Assembly (NCBI GenBank): GCA_038040385.1
Contig: JBBPII010000001.1
Span: 434,001-498,000 of the forward strand
Length of the DNA: 64,000 bases
Reading direction: 5' to 3'
Source: Gilichinskyi gelida
Lineage (GTDB): Bacteria > Acidobacteriota > Thermoanaerobaculia > Gp7-AA8
The translations under genes were made by a program, and so were the position numbers. Under the pieces are notes generated by a model. The model worked only from the letters and a program-made list of their open reading frames with translations, was not told the origin of the DNA and searched no databases. Positions 1-8,423 of the stretch are shown here, piece by piece (position 1 is the first letter of the stretch; every line of letters begins with the position of its first letter).

Positions 1-1
1 C

Positions 2-1054
2 CCACCCGAGGCGGCGGAAACGATCGTGCGGGCCATCAACGTGTATGTGGGGCGCACCGGCGCGGTGACGCCGGTGGCGGAGTTCGATCCGGTGCGCATC
101 GGCGGCACGAAGGTGGTCAACGCGTCGTTGCACAACTTCGACGAGCTGGCGCGCAAGGACGTGCGCATCGGCGACAGCATCGTGGTGGAGAAGGGCGGCG
201 ACATCATCCCCAAAGTGGTCGACGTCCTGAAGGACAAGCGGCCGCGCGGGGCGAAGATGTTCCACCCGCCGGAGCAGTGCCCTGTCTGCGGGCAGCCGCT
301 GCACAAGTTCGAAGAGGAAGTGGCGCTCCGCTGCATCAATCAGGGCTGTCCGGCGATCGTGCTGCAGTCGATCACTCACTTCGGCTCGCGCAAGGCGATG
401 GACATCGAGGGGCTCGGATGGCAACGGGTGCAGTCGATGCTCGACGCCGGCCTGGTAACCGACTACGCGTCGATCTACGAGCTGACCGTCGAGCAGCTCG
501 CGGCGCTGGAGCGGATGGGAGAAAAGTCCGCGCGCAACCTAGTCGAGCAAATCGAACGCTCCAAGACGAACGACCTGTCGCGGTTGTTCTTCGCCATCGG
601 CATCCGGATGGTCGGGGAGCGGGCGGCGAAGCTGCTGGCCGAGCGATTCCAGTCCATCGAAGCGCTGATGAGCGCCACGTCCGAGGAGCTGATCGAGGTG
701 GCGGAGATCGGCCCGAAAGTGGCGGAGGCGATTACGTTCTATTTCTCCGTCCCCGCCAATCGCGAACGGATGGCGAAGATGCAGCGGCTGGGCGTGGCGC
801 CGCGGTTCGTGGCGTCGGCGACCGGCAGTCGCCTGGCCGGCAAGACCGTCGTGGTCACCGGAACGCTCACCCGGTTCTCGCGCGACGAGATCCACAAATT
901 GATCGAGCGCGAGGGCGGCAAGGCGTCGGGGTCGGTGTCGTCGAAGACCTCGTACGTCGTGGCCGGTGACGCGGCCGGATCGAAGCTGGAGAAGGCGAAG
1001 TCGCTCGGCGTGGCGGTGCTGACGGAGGAGGAGTTCCTGGCGCTGGTCGAATGA
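2..1054 (+). CDS. ligA: NAD+-dependent DNA ligase, C-terminal part (5' end outside window)
   Basis: The frame is open from base 2 and lacks the adenylation domain, so only the last 350 or so residues of a roughly 670-residue enzyme are present. The first ~75 residues match the OB fold (VGRTGAVTPVAEF, then SLHNFDEL and GDIIPKVV). A four-cysteine zinc site follows (CPVC...C...C at about residues 93-115), then helix-hairpin-helix repeats (GEKSARNL, IGPKVAEAI), and a BRCT domain over the last ~75 residues (GKTVVVTGTL...AGSKLEKAKSLGV). LigA seals nicks in replication and repair using NAD+. The GTG at 26 is internal to the domain and is not the real start. The stop overlaps the ATG at 1051, but that ATG probably is not used by the next gene. 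Confidence 0.97.
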   Translation, partial: PPEAAETIVRAINVYVGRTGAVTPVAEFDPVRIGGTKVVNASLHNFDELARKDVRIGDSIVVEKGGDIIPKVVDVLKDKRPRGAKMFHPPEQCPVCGQPLHKFEEEVALRCINQGCPAIVLQSITHFGSRKAMDIEGLGWQRVQSMLDAGLVTDYASIYELTVEQLAALERMGEKSARNLVEQIERSKTNDLSRLFFAIGIRMVGERAAKLLAERFQSIEALMSATSEELIEVAEIGPKVAEAITFYFSVPANRERMAKMQRLGVAPRFVASATGSRLAGKTVVVTGTLTRFSRDEIHKLIEREGGKASGSVSSKTSYVVAGDAAGSKLEKAKSLGVAVLTEEEFLALVE

Positions 1055-1059
1055 TGCGT

Positions 1060-1163
1060 GTCATCCCGAGCGTGAGCGAGGGATCTGGGCGCGCGGGCGG
1101 CGCGATAAATGATCCTCTGCGCACCGCACGTCCTACCAGGTCCCTCGCTACGCTCGGGATGAC
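1060..1163. repeat. Dispersed dyad repeat, GTCATCCCGAGCG family
   Basis: The left arm (GTCATCCCGAGCG then TGAGCGAGGGA, 1060-1083) and the right arm (TCCCTCGCTACGCTC then GGGATGAC, 1141-1163) are near-perfect reverse complements around about 57 bp of unrelated sequence. Such CCCTCGCTACGCTCGGGATGAC elements are dispersed intergenic repeats in many GC-rich bacterial genomes. It lies between ligA and the next membrane protein and would be translated if the ATG at 1051 were used. Confidence 0.8.
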
Positions 1164-2409
1164 GGTGGCGCTGGTCCAGCTTTTCCTCGCCCACCGCTAT
1201 TTCGGCTTCCTCACCGGCGACGAAGTGGAGGTGCTGGGCGAGGCCTTCCGCCGGGCGCGCGGATTCGCATACGGGCCGTGGGAAATCCGGAGTCTGTTCG
1301 TGCCGGACTTCGTCGTCGCGCCGTTCGTCTGGATGGCGGGCAGGTTGGGGATCGGCGACACCGGCCGGCTGATCTTCGCGGCGACGCTGCCGTTCATGGC
1401 GCTGACGGCGGTCACCCTCTGGCTCGTCTATCGCCTGGGCGGCATTCTGCCGGCTCTCCTTTTCGCCACGCACTGGATTCCGCTCGGCTTCGGCAGCACG
1501 ACCTATCCGCGCACGCTCGCGGCGTGCTGCGTCGTCTCCGCGGTAGTCGTGGTCGAGCGGTGGCCCTTCGCGGCGGGGCTGCTGGCGGGCGTCGCCTTCG
1601 CGGACCGCTTCAGCGAGATCGCGTTTCTCATCCCGCTGCTGATCGTGGCGAAACGCCGGCTCCCTCTTCTGGCCGGCGCAGCTATATCAATCGTTACTAT
1701 AGTTGGGGCATACGACTGGATCACCTACGGCGCGCCGTTCAGCAGTTTCATCAACTTTGCGCGGCTGACGGTGCTCGAGCCGGACTTCGCCTCGCGGGTG
1801 AAGGTACAGGCGCCATGGTGGTATCTCGCGAACATACCGCGATGGCTGGCTCCGACGCTGCTGCCCGCGCTGTGGCTGGCCCGGAAGCATCGCCTTTGGT
1901 GGTTCGTGCTCGTCCCGCTCGCGGCATTCTCGCTGGTGCGGCACAAGGAGCTTCGCTATCTGCAGGTGATGATCCCGTTCGCGCTGATCATCGCCGCGTC
2001 GGGACTGGCGATCCTCTGGCGCCGGCATCGCGGCCTGGCCATCGCGCTTCTGGCGATCTCGATCCTTTGGAATCTGTACGGAATCCGCTTCGTCGCGCGG
2101 AAGTCGCAGCCGGCGGTGATGGCGGCGCGGGCGCTCGGGGCCGACCCGGGCGTCCGCATCGTCGTTCTCTCGCAGATGTGGGCCTACGGCGACCGGCTGT
2201 ACCTGGGCGATCGCATGCAGGTGCGCGACGTCGGCACGCCGCCGCGCGAACTTGACGCCGCGCTGGACGCCGCCGACGCGGCCGCGCTGTGGGAGGCGGA
2301 TCTCCGCGATCGCGCCGTCGCCGCTGCGCTGTACCGCCACGGCTTCGCCCCTAGAGGGACGTACCGCGACGGGCTCGCGCGGGCGGTGGTGGTTTTTAAG
2401 CGTCGCTAG
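1159..2409 (+). CDS. GT-C-like polytopic membrane protein, putative glycosyltransferase
   Basis: This 416-residue protein has many hydrophobic segments and the early acidic loop typical of GT-C sugar transferases (FLTGDEVEVLGEAFRRARGF, about residues 15-34). A soluble C-terminal tail follows (about residue 330 onward, VRIVVLSQMWAYGDRLYLG). GT-C enzymes move sugars from polyprenyl-phosphate donors on the outer face of the inner membrane; the acceptor is unknown here. The frame is open back to ATG 1051, but those 36 extra residues are encoded by the dyad repeat, so ATG 1159 is preferred; that ATG itself lies in the right arm of the repeat. The last four bases overlap the convergent coiled-coil gene (CTAG shared by both stops). 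Confidence 0.7.
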   Translation: MTVALVQLFLAHRYFGFLTGDEVEVLGEAFRRARGFAYGPWEIRSLFVPDFVVAPFVWMAGRLGIGDTGRLIFAATLPFMALTAVTLWLVYRLGGILPALLFATHWIPLGFGSTTYPRTLAACCVVSAVVVVERWPFAAGLLAGVAFADRFSEIAFLIPLLIVAKRRLPLLAGAAISIVTIVGAYDWITYGAPFSSFINFARLTVLEPDFASRVKVQAPWWYLANIPRWLAPTLLPALWLARKHRLWWFVLVPLAAFSLVRHKELRYLQVMIPFALIIAASGLAILWRRHRGLAIALLAISILWNLYGIRFVARKSQPAVMAARALGADPGVRIVVLSQMWAYGDRLYLGDRMQVRDVGTPPRELDAALDAADAAALWEADLRDRAVAAALYRHGFAPRGTYRDGLARAVVVFKRR

Positions 2410-2852
2410 ACGAGGCGGACGACTTTGCGGATCTCGTCGAATTGACGGTCGTTTTCGGTGATGTGCCGGTCCATTTTCTCGTTGAGGTTCTCGATTCCTT
2501 CGGCGACCAGCTCGATCTTGCCGTAGAGGCCCTCGACCTGAATGTTTGTCTGATGGATTTGATCTTCGATACGAACGACGTGACCGGCGACGTTGGTAAT
2601 TCGATTCTCGACCGTGAGCATCTTAATGTTGAGCATTACGAGCCGACCGTCGACGTCGCGCAGACGGCCGTCGACGCTGGTCACGCGCTCGTCGACTTTG
2701 CGGATCTCCTCGCGGAGGCCTTCGATGCGCGAACCGAGGTGTAAATTCGTTTCATCGATGCGCGAACCGAGGTGTGCATTCGTTTTATCGATGCGAGTTG
2801 CCAGGTCTTTCAGCCCCGTCTGAATCAGCGTCGCCAGCTCTTGCACTTCCAT
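2406..2852 (-). CDS. Small coiled-coil protein of unknown function
   Basis: The 148-residue protein is almost entirely predicted amphipathic helix with 7- and 11-residue periodicities (RIDKTNAHLGSRIDETNLHL, GSRIEGLREEIRKVDERVTS), resembling t-SNARE-like or DUF1640-type coiled coils. There is no signal peptide or membrane segment, so it is probably cytoplasmic and oligomeric. Nearly identical tandem segments (DKTNAHLGSR/DETNLHLGSR) suggest internal duplication. The frame extends to ATG 2882, but ATG 2852 is chosen because a TATCCT box lies 6 nt before it and the extra residues would be encoded by the promoter palindrome. Function is not known. Confidence 0.65.
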   Translation of the reverse strand: MEVQELATLIQTGLKDLATRIDKTNAHLGSRIDETNLHLGSRIEGLREEIRKVDERVTSVDGRLRDVDGRLVMLNIKMLTVENRITNVAGHVVRIEDQIHQTNIQVEGLYGKIELVAEGIENLNEKMDRHITENDRQFDEIRKVVRLV

Positions 2853-2858
2853 GGCCCG

Positions 2859-2864
2859 AGGATA
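2859..2864 (-). promoter_or_regulatory. -10-like TATCCT inside a CCGAGGTATCCTCGG palindrome, 6 nt before ATG
   Basis: On the minus strand CCGAGGTATCCTCGG precedes the ATG at 2852. The hexamer-to-start distance leaves no room for a ribosome-binding site, as expected for a leaderless mRNA. The same 15-bp palindrome stands in the same position before yraN (59160). Confidence 0.5.
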
Positions 2865-2907
2865 CCTCGGCGAAAGGAACATCGCGCAACCTCTACTCGC
2901 TGTGGAA

Positions 2908-3732
2908 TCAGACCTCTTTCCGGTACTTCGGATCGAGCGCGTCGATGAGGCCGTCGCCGAGGAAATTGAGGCCCATGACCGCGAGCATGATCGCGGCGCC
3001 GGGGAAAATGGCCAGGTGGTTGGCGAGGCCGAGGTACCGGCGGCCGGCGGTGAGCATGGCGCCCCATGATGGGGTGGGGGGTTGAACGCCGAGGCCGAGG
3101 AAAGACAGCGCGGCCTCGGACAGAATCGCGCCGGCCAGGCCGAGCGTGGCCATGACGATGACGGGGTTGATGACGTTGGGGAGGACGTGGCGGACGATCA
3201 CCCGCGGCGAGCGCGCGCCGAGGGCCTTCGCCGCGGTGACGAACTCCATCTCGCGCACTTTCAGAACCTGCCCGCGCACGAGGCGTGCGTATCCGACCCA
3301 CCCGATGACCGCCAGCGCCAGGATGACGTTGTTGAGGCTCGGGCCGAGGACGGCGACCAGGGCGATGGCCAGGAGAATGCCGGGGAAGGCGAGGAGGATG
3401 TCGGTGAGGCGCATGATGATGGTGTCCGCCCAGCCGCCGAAGTAGCCGGAGATCGCGCCGAGGGTGACGCCGACGATCGACGCCAGGAACACAACGCTGA
3501 AGCCGACGCGCAGCGAGACGCGCGCGCCGAACAGAATGCGGGAGAGGACGTCGCGCCCGAGATCGTCGAGGCCGAGCAGGTGCTGCTTCGAAGGCGCCTC
3601 GAGACGCCGCGCCGTGTCCTGCTCGCTCGGATCGAAGGGCGCCAGCAGCGGTGCGGCGACGGCGACGAGCACCAGCACGACCGTCAGAATCAGGCCGGAG
3701 GTAAAAGCGAAGTTCCGCAGGAATCGCTTCAT
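2908..3732 (-). CDS. dppC: ABC transporter permease, DppC/OppC-like
   Basis: The 274-residue inner-membrane protein starts with MKRFLRNFAFTSGLIL, followed by the OppC N-terminal motif (PFDPSEQDTARRLEAPSKQH, then LLGLDDLGRDVLSRILFGAR), which is typical of dipeptide/oligopeptide permeases. The EAA loop that contacts the ATPase is recognisable (EMEFVTAAKALGARSPRVIVRHVLPN). Several transmembrane helices follow. Start ATG 3732 overlaps the dppB stop by four bases (ATGA), so the two are cotranscribed and probably translationally coupled. The longer open frame upstream is a shadow of dppB. No substrate-binding protein or ATPase gene lies in the window, so the substrate cannot be told from context. 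Confidence 0.92.
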   Translation of the reverse strand: MKRFLRNFAFTSGLILTVVLVLVAVAAPLLAPFDPSEQDTARRLEAPSKQHLLGLDDLGRDVLSRILFGARVSLRVGFSVVFLASIVGVTLGAISGYFGGWADTIIMRLTDILLAFPGILLAIALVAVLGPSLNNVILALAVIGWVGYARLVRGQVLKVREMEFVTAAKALGARSPRVIVRHVLPNVINPVIVMATLGLAGAILSEAALSFLGLGVQPPTPSWGAMLTAGRRYLGLANHLAIFPGAAIMLAVMGLNFLGDGLIDALDPKYRKEV

Positions 3733-4649
3733 TCGAGCTTGATCCTCGGATCCACGACCCCATACAGCAGGTCGCTGGCGAAGTTCACGAAGATGTAGGT
3801 CAGGGCGATGACCAGAATCGACGCCTGCACCTGGGGGTAATCGCGCGTGGAGATCGACTGCAGGAGCAGCCGTCCCAGTCCCGGCCACGAGAAGATCTGC
3901 TCGGTAATGATGGCGCCGGTGAGCAGCGATCCGAATTGCAGGGCTACGACGGTGATGACCGGGATGAGGGCGTTCTTCAACGCGTGGCGGAAGATGGCCC
4001 GCCCGCGCGTGACGCCCTTGGCCACGGCGGTGGTGACGTAGAGCTGCGTCAGCTCGTCGGCGAGGCTGGTGCGGATCATCCGCGTCAGGATCGCGGCCAG
4101 CGCGAGTCCCATGGTCAGCGAGGGAAGGACGATCGAGCGGAAGCCGTCGCGTCCGGAGACGGGGAACCATTCGCGGTTGATGGCGAAGGCGATGATCAGC
4201 AGCGGTCCGAACCAGAAGCTGGGCATCGAGACGCCGATCAGGGCGAAGAACCGCGCCACGTTGTCGATCCACGAGTTTCGATAGATCGCCGAGATGATTC
4301 CGAGAGGGAAGGCCACGAGCAGGGCGATGAACATCGCGCCGAAGGCGAGCTGCAGAGTGGCCGGATAGCGAGTGCGGATCTGCGCTGTCACGCTCTCGCC
4401 GGTCTGGAACGACTTCCCGAGGTCGCCGTGGACGAGGCGATTGAGGTAATTGCCGTACTGGGTCAAGAGCGGCTGATCGAGGCCGAGCGCCTTGCGAACG
4501 GCAATCACGTCCTGCGGCCGTGCGCTCTCGCCGGCGATCTGCACCGCCGGATCGCCGGGGATGAGATGGATGAGGGAGAAGACGAGGGTGATGATGCCGA
4601 AGGTGATCGGAATCATCTGAACGAGCCTTCGAAGGATGTATTGCGACAT
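3729..4649 (-). CDS. dppB: ABC transporter permease, DppB/OppB-like
   Basis: The 306-residue protein opens with MSQYILRRLVQMIPITFGII, the classic DppB/OppB amino terminus, followed by LIHLIPGDPAVQIAGE. The EAA coupling motif is seen (AVAKGVTRGRAIFRHALKNALIPVI), as is the C-terminal YIFVNFASDLLYGVVDPRIKLE. It forms the membrane channel with the DppC-like protein encoded just downstream, for peptide or related solute import. It lies 20 bp downstream of tldE on the same strand, so read-through from the tldD-tldE unit is possible; a functional link to peptide salvage is only inference. Confidence 0.93.
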   Translation of the reverse strand: MSQYILRRLVQMIPITFGIITLVFSLIHLIPGDPAVQIAGESARPQDVIAVRKALGLDQPLLTQYGNYLNRLVHGDLGKSFQTGESVTAQIRTRYPATLQLAFGAMFIALLVAFPLGIISAIYRNSWIDNVARFFALIGVSMPSFWFGPLLIIAFAINREWFPVSGRDGFRSIVLPSLTMGLALAAILTRMIRTSLADELTQLYVTTAVAKGVTRGRAIFRHALKNALIPVITVVALQFGSLLTGAIITEQIFSWPGLGRLLLQSISTRDYPQVQASILVIALTYIFVNFASDLLYGVVDPRIKLE

Positions 4650-4669
4650 TGCTTAGGCTGCTCGGAGCT

Positions 4670-6004
4670 TCAAGAAAAGTTCCAACCGCTGATCTTCATG
4701 GTGGGTAGCAACATTCCGCCGACCTCGTTGTACCAGGTTCCGACGCGGCGGCGCTCGCGGGTGAGGCCGTCGATGCGAGAGAAGGCCTCCACAATCGACT
4801 GCGTCCAGCGGAGGTTGGGGAGGCGGGCGGCCACCTCTCCGTTGCGGACCAGAAAAGTCCCGTCGCGCGTGGTGCCGGTCATCAGCGCCGCCTTCGGCTC
4901 CAGGAGGCCGTTCACGTAGTTGAAGCGCGTGACCCAGATGCCGTTCTTCGTCGAGGCGATCAGCTCCTCCCGCGTGGCGTCGCCGCTGTCGATGGCGAGG
5001 TGGAACGGGTGGCCGTGGTCGGCGCCGCCGAGGGACCAGCCGTTCGCGGTGGGGGGGAGGGCCAGGCGGTCGGCGTAGGCCTTGTCGACCACCGGGGTGC
5101 GGATCACGCCGCGCTCCACGAGAGCGACGCGGCGCTTCGGAAGGCCCTCGAAATCGAACGGGAAGGGGAGGAAGGACTCGTCGACGGCGTCGTCGGCGAT
5201 GGTGAGGTTCGTTCCGAGAATCTGCTTGCCGATGTTGCCGACGAAGAAGGAGGAGCCGTCGTCGAACGCCGAGCCGGAAAAGGCAATCATGTCCAGCCAT
5301 TCGAGGACTTCGCCGACGGCGGCGGGCTCGAGGATGACGTCGTATGCGCCGGGTGCGAGCTCGCTCTCCACGCCGGCACAAAGTGTGGCCTTGACGACGG
5401 CCTCGTCGCCGAGGGCCACGACGTCGACGTCGTCACGGGCGGTGGCGGCGGCGTAGCCGGAAGCGTTCGCGCCGATGGCGATGACCGAGGCGCTGGATGC
5501 GGTCGCCGTGCAGTAGCGGCGGACGCCATGGCTGTTGCCGCAGGCGTACGACGAGGCGCCGGTGCCGTACGCGCCGGCGAAGGCGACGCTCCTCTCGCGG
5601 CCGCGGTCGAACATGGTGCGCAGCGCGCGCGCTTTGTCCGCGGGCGGCATGGCGGCGACGCGCTGGTCGAAGGTGCGCAGCGTCGGCGCGGGCTCGGCGT
5701 CGCGATAGAGTCCGGAGAAGTTCTGCAGCGCGTCGCCGTGCCGCGCCGCCTCGCGCGCCAGCGCCGCGGTGCGCGCGATCTCCTCCGCGTCGAAGGCCGT
5801 CGTCGACGCGACGCCCACGGCGTTGTTGACGATCACCCGCAGGGTCAGCTCGGCGCTGAGCTCCGACATGTTCTGGTGCACGCTGGAGTTGGCGAAGCGG
5901 GTGATGTTCTGGTCGGTGGAGACGAAGAGGGCGTCCGCCTCATCCGCGTTTGCCGCGTTCAGCGCCTCGTCGAGGATTGCGTATGAATCGGGTTGGCTGC
6001 GCAT
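4670..6004 (-). CDS. tldE: TldE/PmbA-family protein, partner of TldD
   Basis: The 444-residue protein has the U62/PmbA fold pattern: an N-terminal region with ADEADALFVSTDQNITRFANSS, a central beta-rich domain (YDVILEPAAVGEVLEWLDMIAFSG split over about residues 230-255) and the C-terminal GIWVTRFNYVNGLLEP. It lacks the HExxxH metal motif, as expected for TldE, which acts as the non-catalytic partner of TldD in a protease that processes small peptides (microcin B17 maturation and CcdA degradation in E. coli). The gene lies 82 bp after tldD; the gap holds a GTCTCG repeat. Confidence 0.93.
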   Translation of the reverse strand: MRSQPDSYAILDEALNAANADEADALFVSTDQNITRFANSSVHQNMSELSAELTLRVIVNNAVGVASTTAFDAEEIARTAALAREAARHGDALQNFSGLYRDAEPAPTLRTFDQRVAAMPPADKARALRTMFDRGRERSVAFAGAYGTGASSYACGNSHGVRRYCTATASSASVIAIGANASGYAAATARDDVDVVALGDEAVVKATLCAGVESELAPGAYDVILEPAAVGEVLEWLDMIAFSGSAFDDGSSFFVGNIGKQILGTNLTIADDAVDESFLPFPFDFEGLPKRRVALVERGVIRTPVVDKAYADRLALPPTANGWSLGGADHGHPFHLAIDSGDATREELIASTKNGIWVTRFNYVNGLLEPKAALMTGTTRDGTFLVRNGEVAARLPNLRWTQSIVEAFSRIDGLTRERRRVGTWYNEVGGMLLPTMKISGWNFS

Positions 6005-6008
6005 TCCT

Positions 6009-6078
6009 GGTCTCGGGGTCTCGGGGTCTCGCGGTCTCGCGGAGCTCCGCTTCGAGACCTCGCGACTGCGAGACCCCG
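6009..6078. repeat. GTCTCG-type inverted/tandem repeat between tldD and tldE
   Basis: Tandem GGTCTCGGGGTCTCGGG and GTCTCGCGGTCTCGCGG units face the complementary CGAGACCTCGCGACTGCGAG. A second, shorter copy of the family lies after smpB (47093-47138). The RNA could fold into a long hairpin between two genes of one operon. Confidence 0.7.
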
Positions 6079-6086
6079 CAACGCCA

Positions 6087-7529
6087 TCATCCCATCTCGA
6101 CGTTCCTAAACCGCGCCGCCGGCGCGCCGTGCGCGACGCGCATGGTCTGCATCGGGTCGCCCTTCCCGCAATTCGGCAGCCCCCAGATCTGCCAGCTCGC
6201 GCGGTCGGCGACGGCGTCGCACGAGCGCCAGAAGTCGGGCGTCACGCCGCCGTAGAGCGGGTTGCGGAGCAGGCGTCCGAGGCGGCCGTTCTCGATCTCG
6301 TACGCCACCTCGCAGCCAAACTGGAAATTGAGGCGCACGTCATCGATGGACCACGACTTGTTGGTGTCGACAAAGATGCCGCGCCTGGTGTCGGCGATGA
6401 GGTCGGCCAGCGGCGTCGCGCCCGGCTCGAGGTTGATGTTGGTCATGCGGATGATGGGGATGCGCGCCGCCGTCTCCGCGCGCACCGTGCCGTTCGACGC
6501 GCGGCCGATGGCGGGGGCGGTGTCGCGGCCGGTGAGGTAGTCGACGAACATGCCGTTCTCGATGAGGTGGAAGCGCTGGGCGGGGACGCCGTCGTCGTCG
6601 AAGGCGAACGAGCCGATGGAGCCGGGGATGGTGGCGTCGGCGACGATGTTCACCAGGTCCGACCCGTAGCGGAAGTTGCCGAGCATCGGCGGCTGCAGGA
6701 ACGAGCCGCCGGCCAGCGAGATCTCCAGGCCGAGGGCGCGATCGAGCTCGGTGGGGTGGCCGCACGACTCGTGGACCTGCAGGGCGAGCTGCGAGGAACC
6801 GATGATCAGATCGAACCGGCCGGCTGGGGCCTTGGGGGCGCGCAGCAGGGCGAGCGCTTCGTCGCGGATCTCCAGCGCCTTGCCGGCGAGGTCGAGGTGT
6901 TCGATGAACTCCCATCCCGAGGCCTGGAAGTCGCCGCCGAACGGATTCGGATAGGTGCGGCGCTGGAACTCGCCGTCGTCGATGGCCACGGCCTCGATGC
7001 CGGCGCCCATCTCGGTGGTGGTCTGCTCGAGGTAGCTGCCGGCGGTCGACGCGAATACCTTCTCCTGCCGATAGCACGACAAGTCGCCGGAGACCTGGTG
7101 GATGCGGGCGTCGCCGCGCATCGGCTCGGTGGCGGCGAGGAGATGTTGGATCTTCGCCTCGAGCGGGATGGACCATGGGTCGATGCGATACGCCGACGAC
7201 CATGTGGCGACGTGCGGCTCGACGTCGCTGAGGGTGACCTGCTGTGTGGAGGCGATGTTGCTCGCCGCCGCAACCTCCAGCGCGCGTCGCGCCGTCCGCC
7301 GCAGCGCCTCCTCGGAGGTGTCGCTGGAGGCGGCGAAGCCCCAACCGTCGCCCACCAGGACGCGGACGCCGACGGCGCGGTCGACGGTCGAGGCGAGGTT
7401 CTCCACTTCGCCGTTGCGGACGCGCACGTGCTGGTCGTGGGTGGCGGTGAAGCGGACGTCCGCATAGCGGAGGCCGGGCGCGGCGAGGGAAGCGAGGGCG
7501 TCTTCGAGCTGCGCGCGCGGGGGTTTCAT
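6087..7529 (-). CDS. tldD: Metalloprotease TldD
   Basis: The 480-residue protein carries the TldD zinc motif HESCGHPTELD (HExxxH) at about residue 245, set in LQVHESCGH, with downstream family features (GSIGSFAFDDDGVPAQRFHL, then NGMFVDYLTGRDTAPAIGR). With TldE it forms a cytosolic heterodimeric protease. ATG 7529 (MKPPRAQLEDALASL) is preferred to the longer open frame, whose extra 15 residues come from the CGCCC repeat at 7544-7569. It is first in a probable tldD-tldE-dppB-dppC unit. Confidence 0.95.
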   Translation of the reverse strand: MKPPRAQLEDALASLAAPGLRYADVRFTATHDQHVRVRNGEVENLASTVDRAVGVRVLVGDGWGFAASSDTSEEALRRTARRALEVAAASNIASTQQVTLSDVEPHVATWSSAYRIDPWSIPLEAKIQHLLAATEPMRGDARIHQVSGDLSCYRQEKVFASTAGSYLEQTTTEMGAGIEAVAIDDGEFQRRTYPNPFGGDFQASGWEFIEHLDLAGKALEIRDEALALLRAPKAPAGRFDLIIGSSQLALQVHESCGHPTELDRALGLEISLAGGSFLQPPMLGNFRYGSDLVNIVADATIPGSIGSFAFDDDGVPAQRFHLIENGMFVDYLTGRDTAPAIGRASNGTVRAETAARIPIIRMTNINLEPGATPLADLIADTRRGIFVDTNKSWSIDDVRLNFQFGCEVAYEIENGRLGRLLRNPLYGGVTPDFWRSCDAVADRASWQIWGLPNCGKGDPMQTMRVAHGAPAARFRNVEMG

Positions 7530-7543
7530 GGCGGCGCGAATTA

Positions 7544-7569
7544 TAGGGGGCGCCCGGCGGGCGCCCCTA
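7544..7569. repeat. TAGGGG...CCCCTA hairpin repeat
   Basis: Left arm TAGGGGGCGCCCG faces right arm CGGGCGCCCCTA with a one-base asymmetry. It belongs to the TAGGGGCGC family also seen at 12292, 21833 and 44019. It sits in the leader of tldD, between its start and the adjacent GGDEF-like remnant. Confidence 0.75.
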
Positions 7570-7575
7570 CACATG

Positions 7576-7878
7576 TCATCCGTTGTACAGCGAGTAGCCG
7601 CGTTTCGTGCGATCCAGCCTCTGGCCCAGCTTTTCGCTGATCCGATTCTCGAATCCCTTCACTCCGTTCTGGTCGGTGCCGGTGAGGATGGCTACGAACT
7701 CGCCGTTGCGGTTGTGGCAGACGATGTCCTCCTGGCGACAGAGCTGGGCCAGCGAGCGGTTGAGGGTGGCGTCGTCCTCGCTGGCCTTGATCCAATAGAG
7801 GGCGAAGGGCTGATCGAATTTCTTTACCGTGTCGAGGTTGCGCTGCAGGCGGTCGTTGAAATTCCGGATCGAACTGTG
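7576..7878 (-). pseudogene. Degenerate GGDEF-like C-terminal fragment
   Basis: About 98 residues resemble the second half of a diguanylate-cyclase fold: NDRLQRNLDTVKKFDQPFAL, then LCRQEDIVCHNRNGEFVAIL where the GGDEF loop would be (here RNGEF), then GFENRISEKLGQRL and GYSLYNG before the stop. The signature and the metal-binding first half are missing. The frame stays open upstream to 8304 but becomes low-complexity sequence antisense to another fragment, so the gene looks truncated at about 7875. It is probably a remnant without cyclase activity; an intact short regulator is less likely. Confidence 0.4.
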
Positions 7879-8131
7879 GAGCGGCTCAAGGACAAGACGA
7901 TGTTCGGCGTCCGCCTCGCCAACCGCAGCGGCCGCCCCATCGCCAATCCGACCGTGCAGGTGTGGCTCCCCCCCGGCGTCACGGAGGTCGCCCTGGCCGG
8001 CGACTGGATCATGAAGCGCGGCGACCATCAGCGGCAACCAGCAGGACGGCGCCTGCGTCATCTCGCTGCCGTCGCTCGGGCGGAACCAGGATCGGGTGAT
8101 GAAGCTGAGGATCGTCGCTACGCGGCGGTAG
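7870..8131 (+). pseudogene. Frameshifted remnant of an unknown protein
   Basis: The plus strand from about 7870 reads FGVRLANRSGRPIANPTVQV then WLPPGVTEVALAGDWIMKRG in one frame. After about 8020 the protein-like sequence continues in the next frame as SGNQQDGACVISLPSLGRNQ then DRVMKLRIVATRR and a TAG at 8129. The two halves read as one beta-rich domain split by a one-base shift. The start is missing and abuts the start-less GGDEF-like fragment on the other strand, as if two genes were joined head to head by a deletion or inversion. The family was not recognised. Confidence 0.35.
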
Positions 8132-8186
8132 TCGTTGCGCAATTTGCATCCTCTTTCTGTTCGACGTAAGGTTCGGCCGTTGCCGG

Positions 8187-8423
8187 ATGCCAACACTTGC
8201 GCGGATCGGACCCTATCGATTCCTCTTTGCCAGTAACGATCGGACTGAACCGCCGCATGTTCACGCAAGGCGCGACAATTGCCTTGCCAAATTCTGGCTG
8301 TCACCTGTTCGACTTCAGAAGAACACCCGGTTTCCAGCTCATGAACTTCGTCGGATCGAAGCGATCATTTCAGAACATGAACACGATTTCCTGAGGCAAT
8401 GGCATGAGCGTTTTGGCGAATGA
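8187..8423 (+). CDS. DUF4160 family protein
   Basis: The 78-residue protein matches the DUF4160 pattern: MPTLARIGPYRFLFASNDR, then EPPHVHARRDN, AKFWLSPVRL and a C-terminal helix (HELRRIEAIISEHEHDFLRQ). DUF4160 genes are commonly found directly before a DUF2442 gene, as here, with a 20-bp overlap; the pair has been suggested to be a toxin-antitoxin-like module, though function is not settled. The spacing shows translational coupling. Nearby decayed fragments suggest an accessory spot between tldD and queD. Confidence 0.85.
   Translation: MPTLARIGPYRFLFASNDRTEPPHVHARRDNCLAKFWLSPVRLQKNTRFPAHELRRIEAIISEHEHDFLRQWHERFGE

Noticed and set aside
2908..4272. Long version of the DppC-like permease
   Set aside because: The upstream half is an out-of-frame shadow of dppB; ATG 3732 overlaps the dppB stop as expected.
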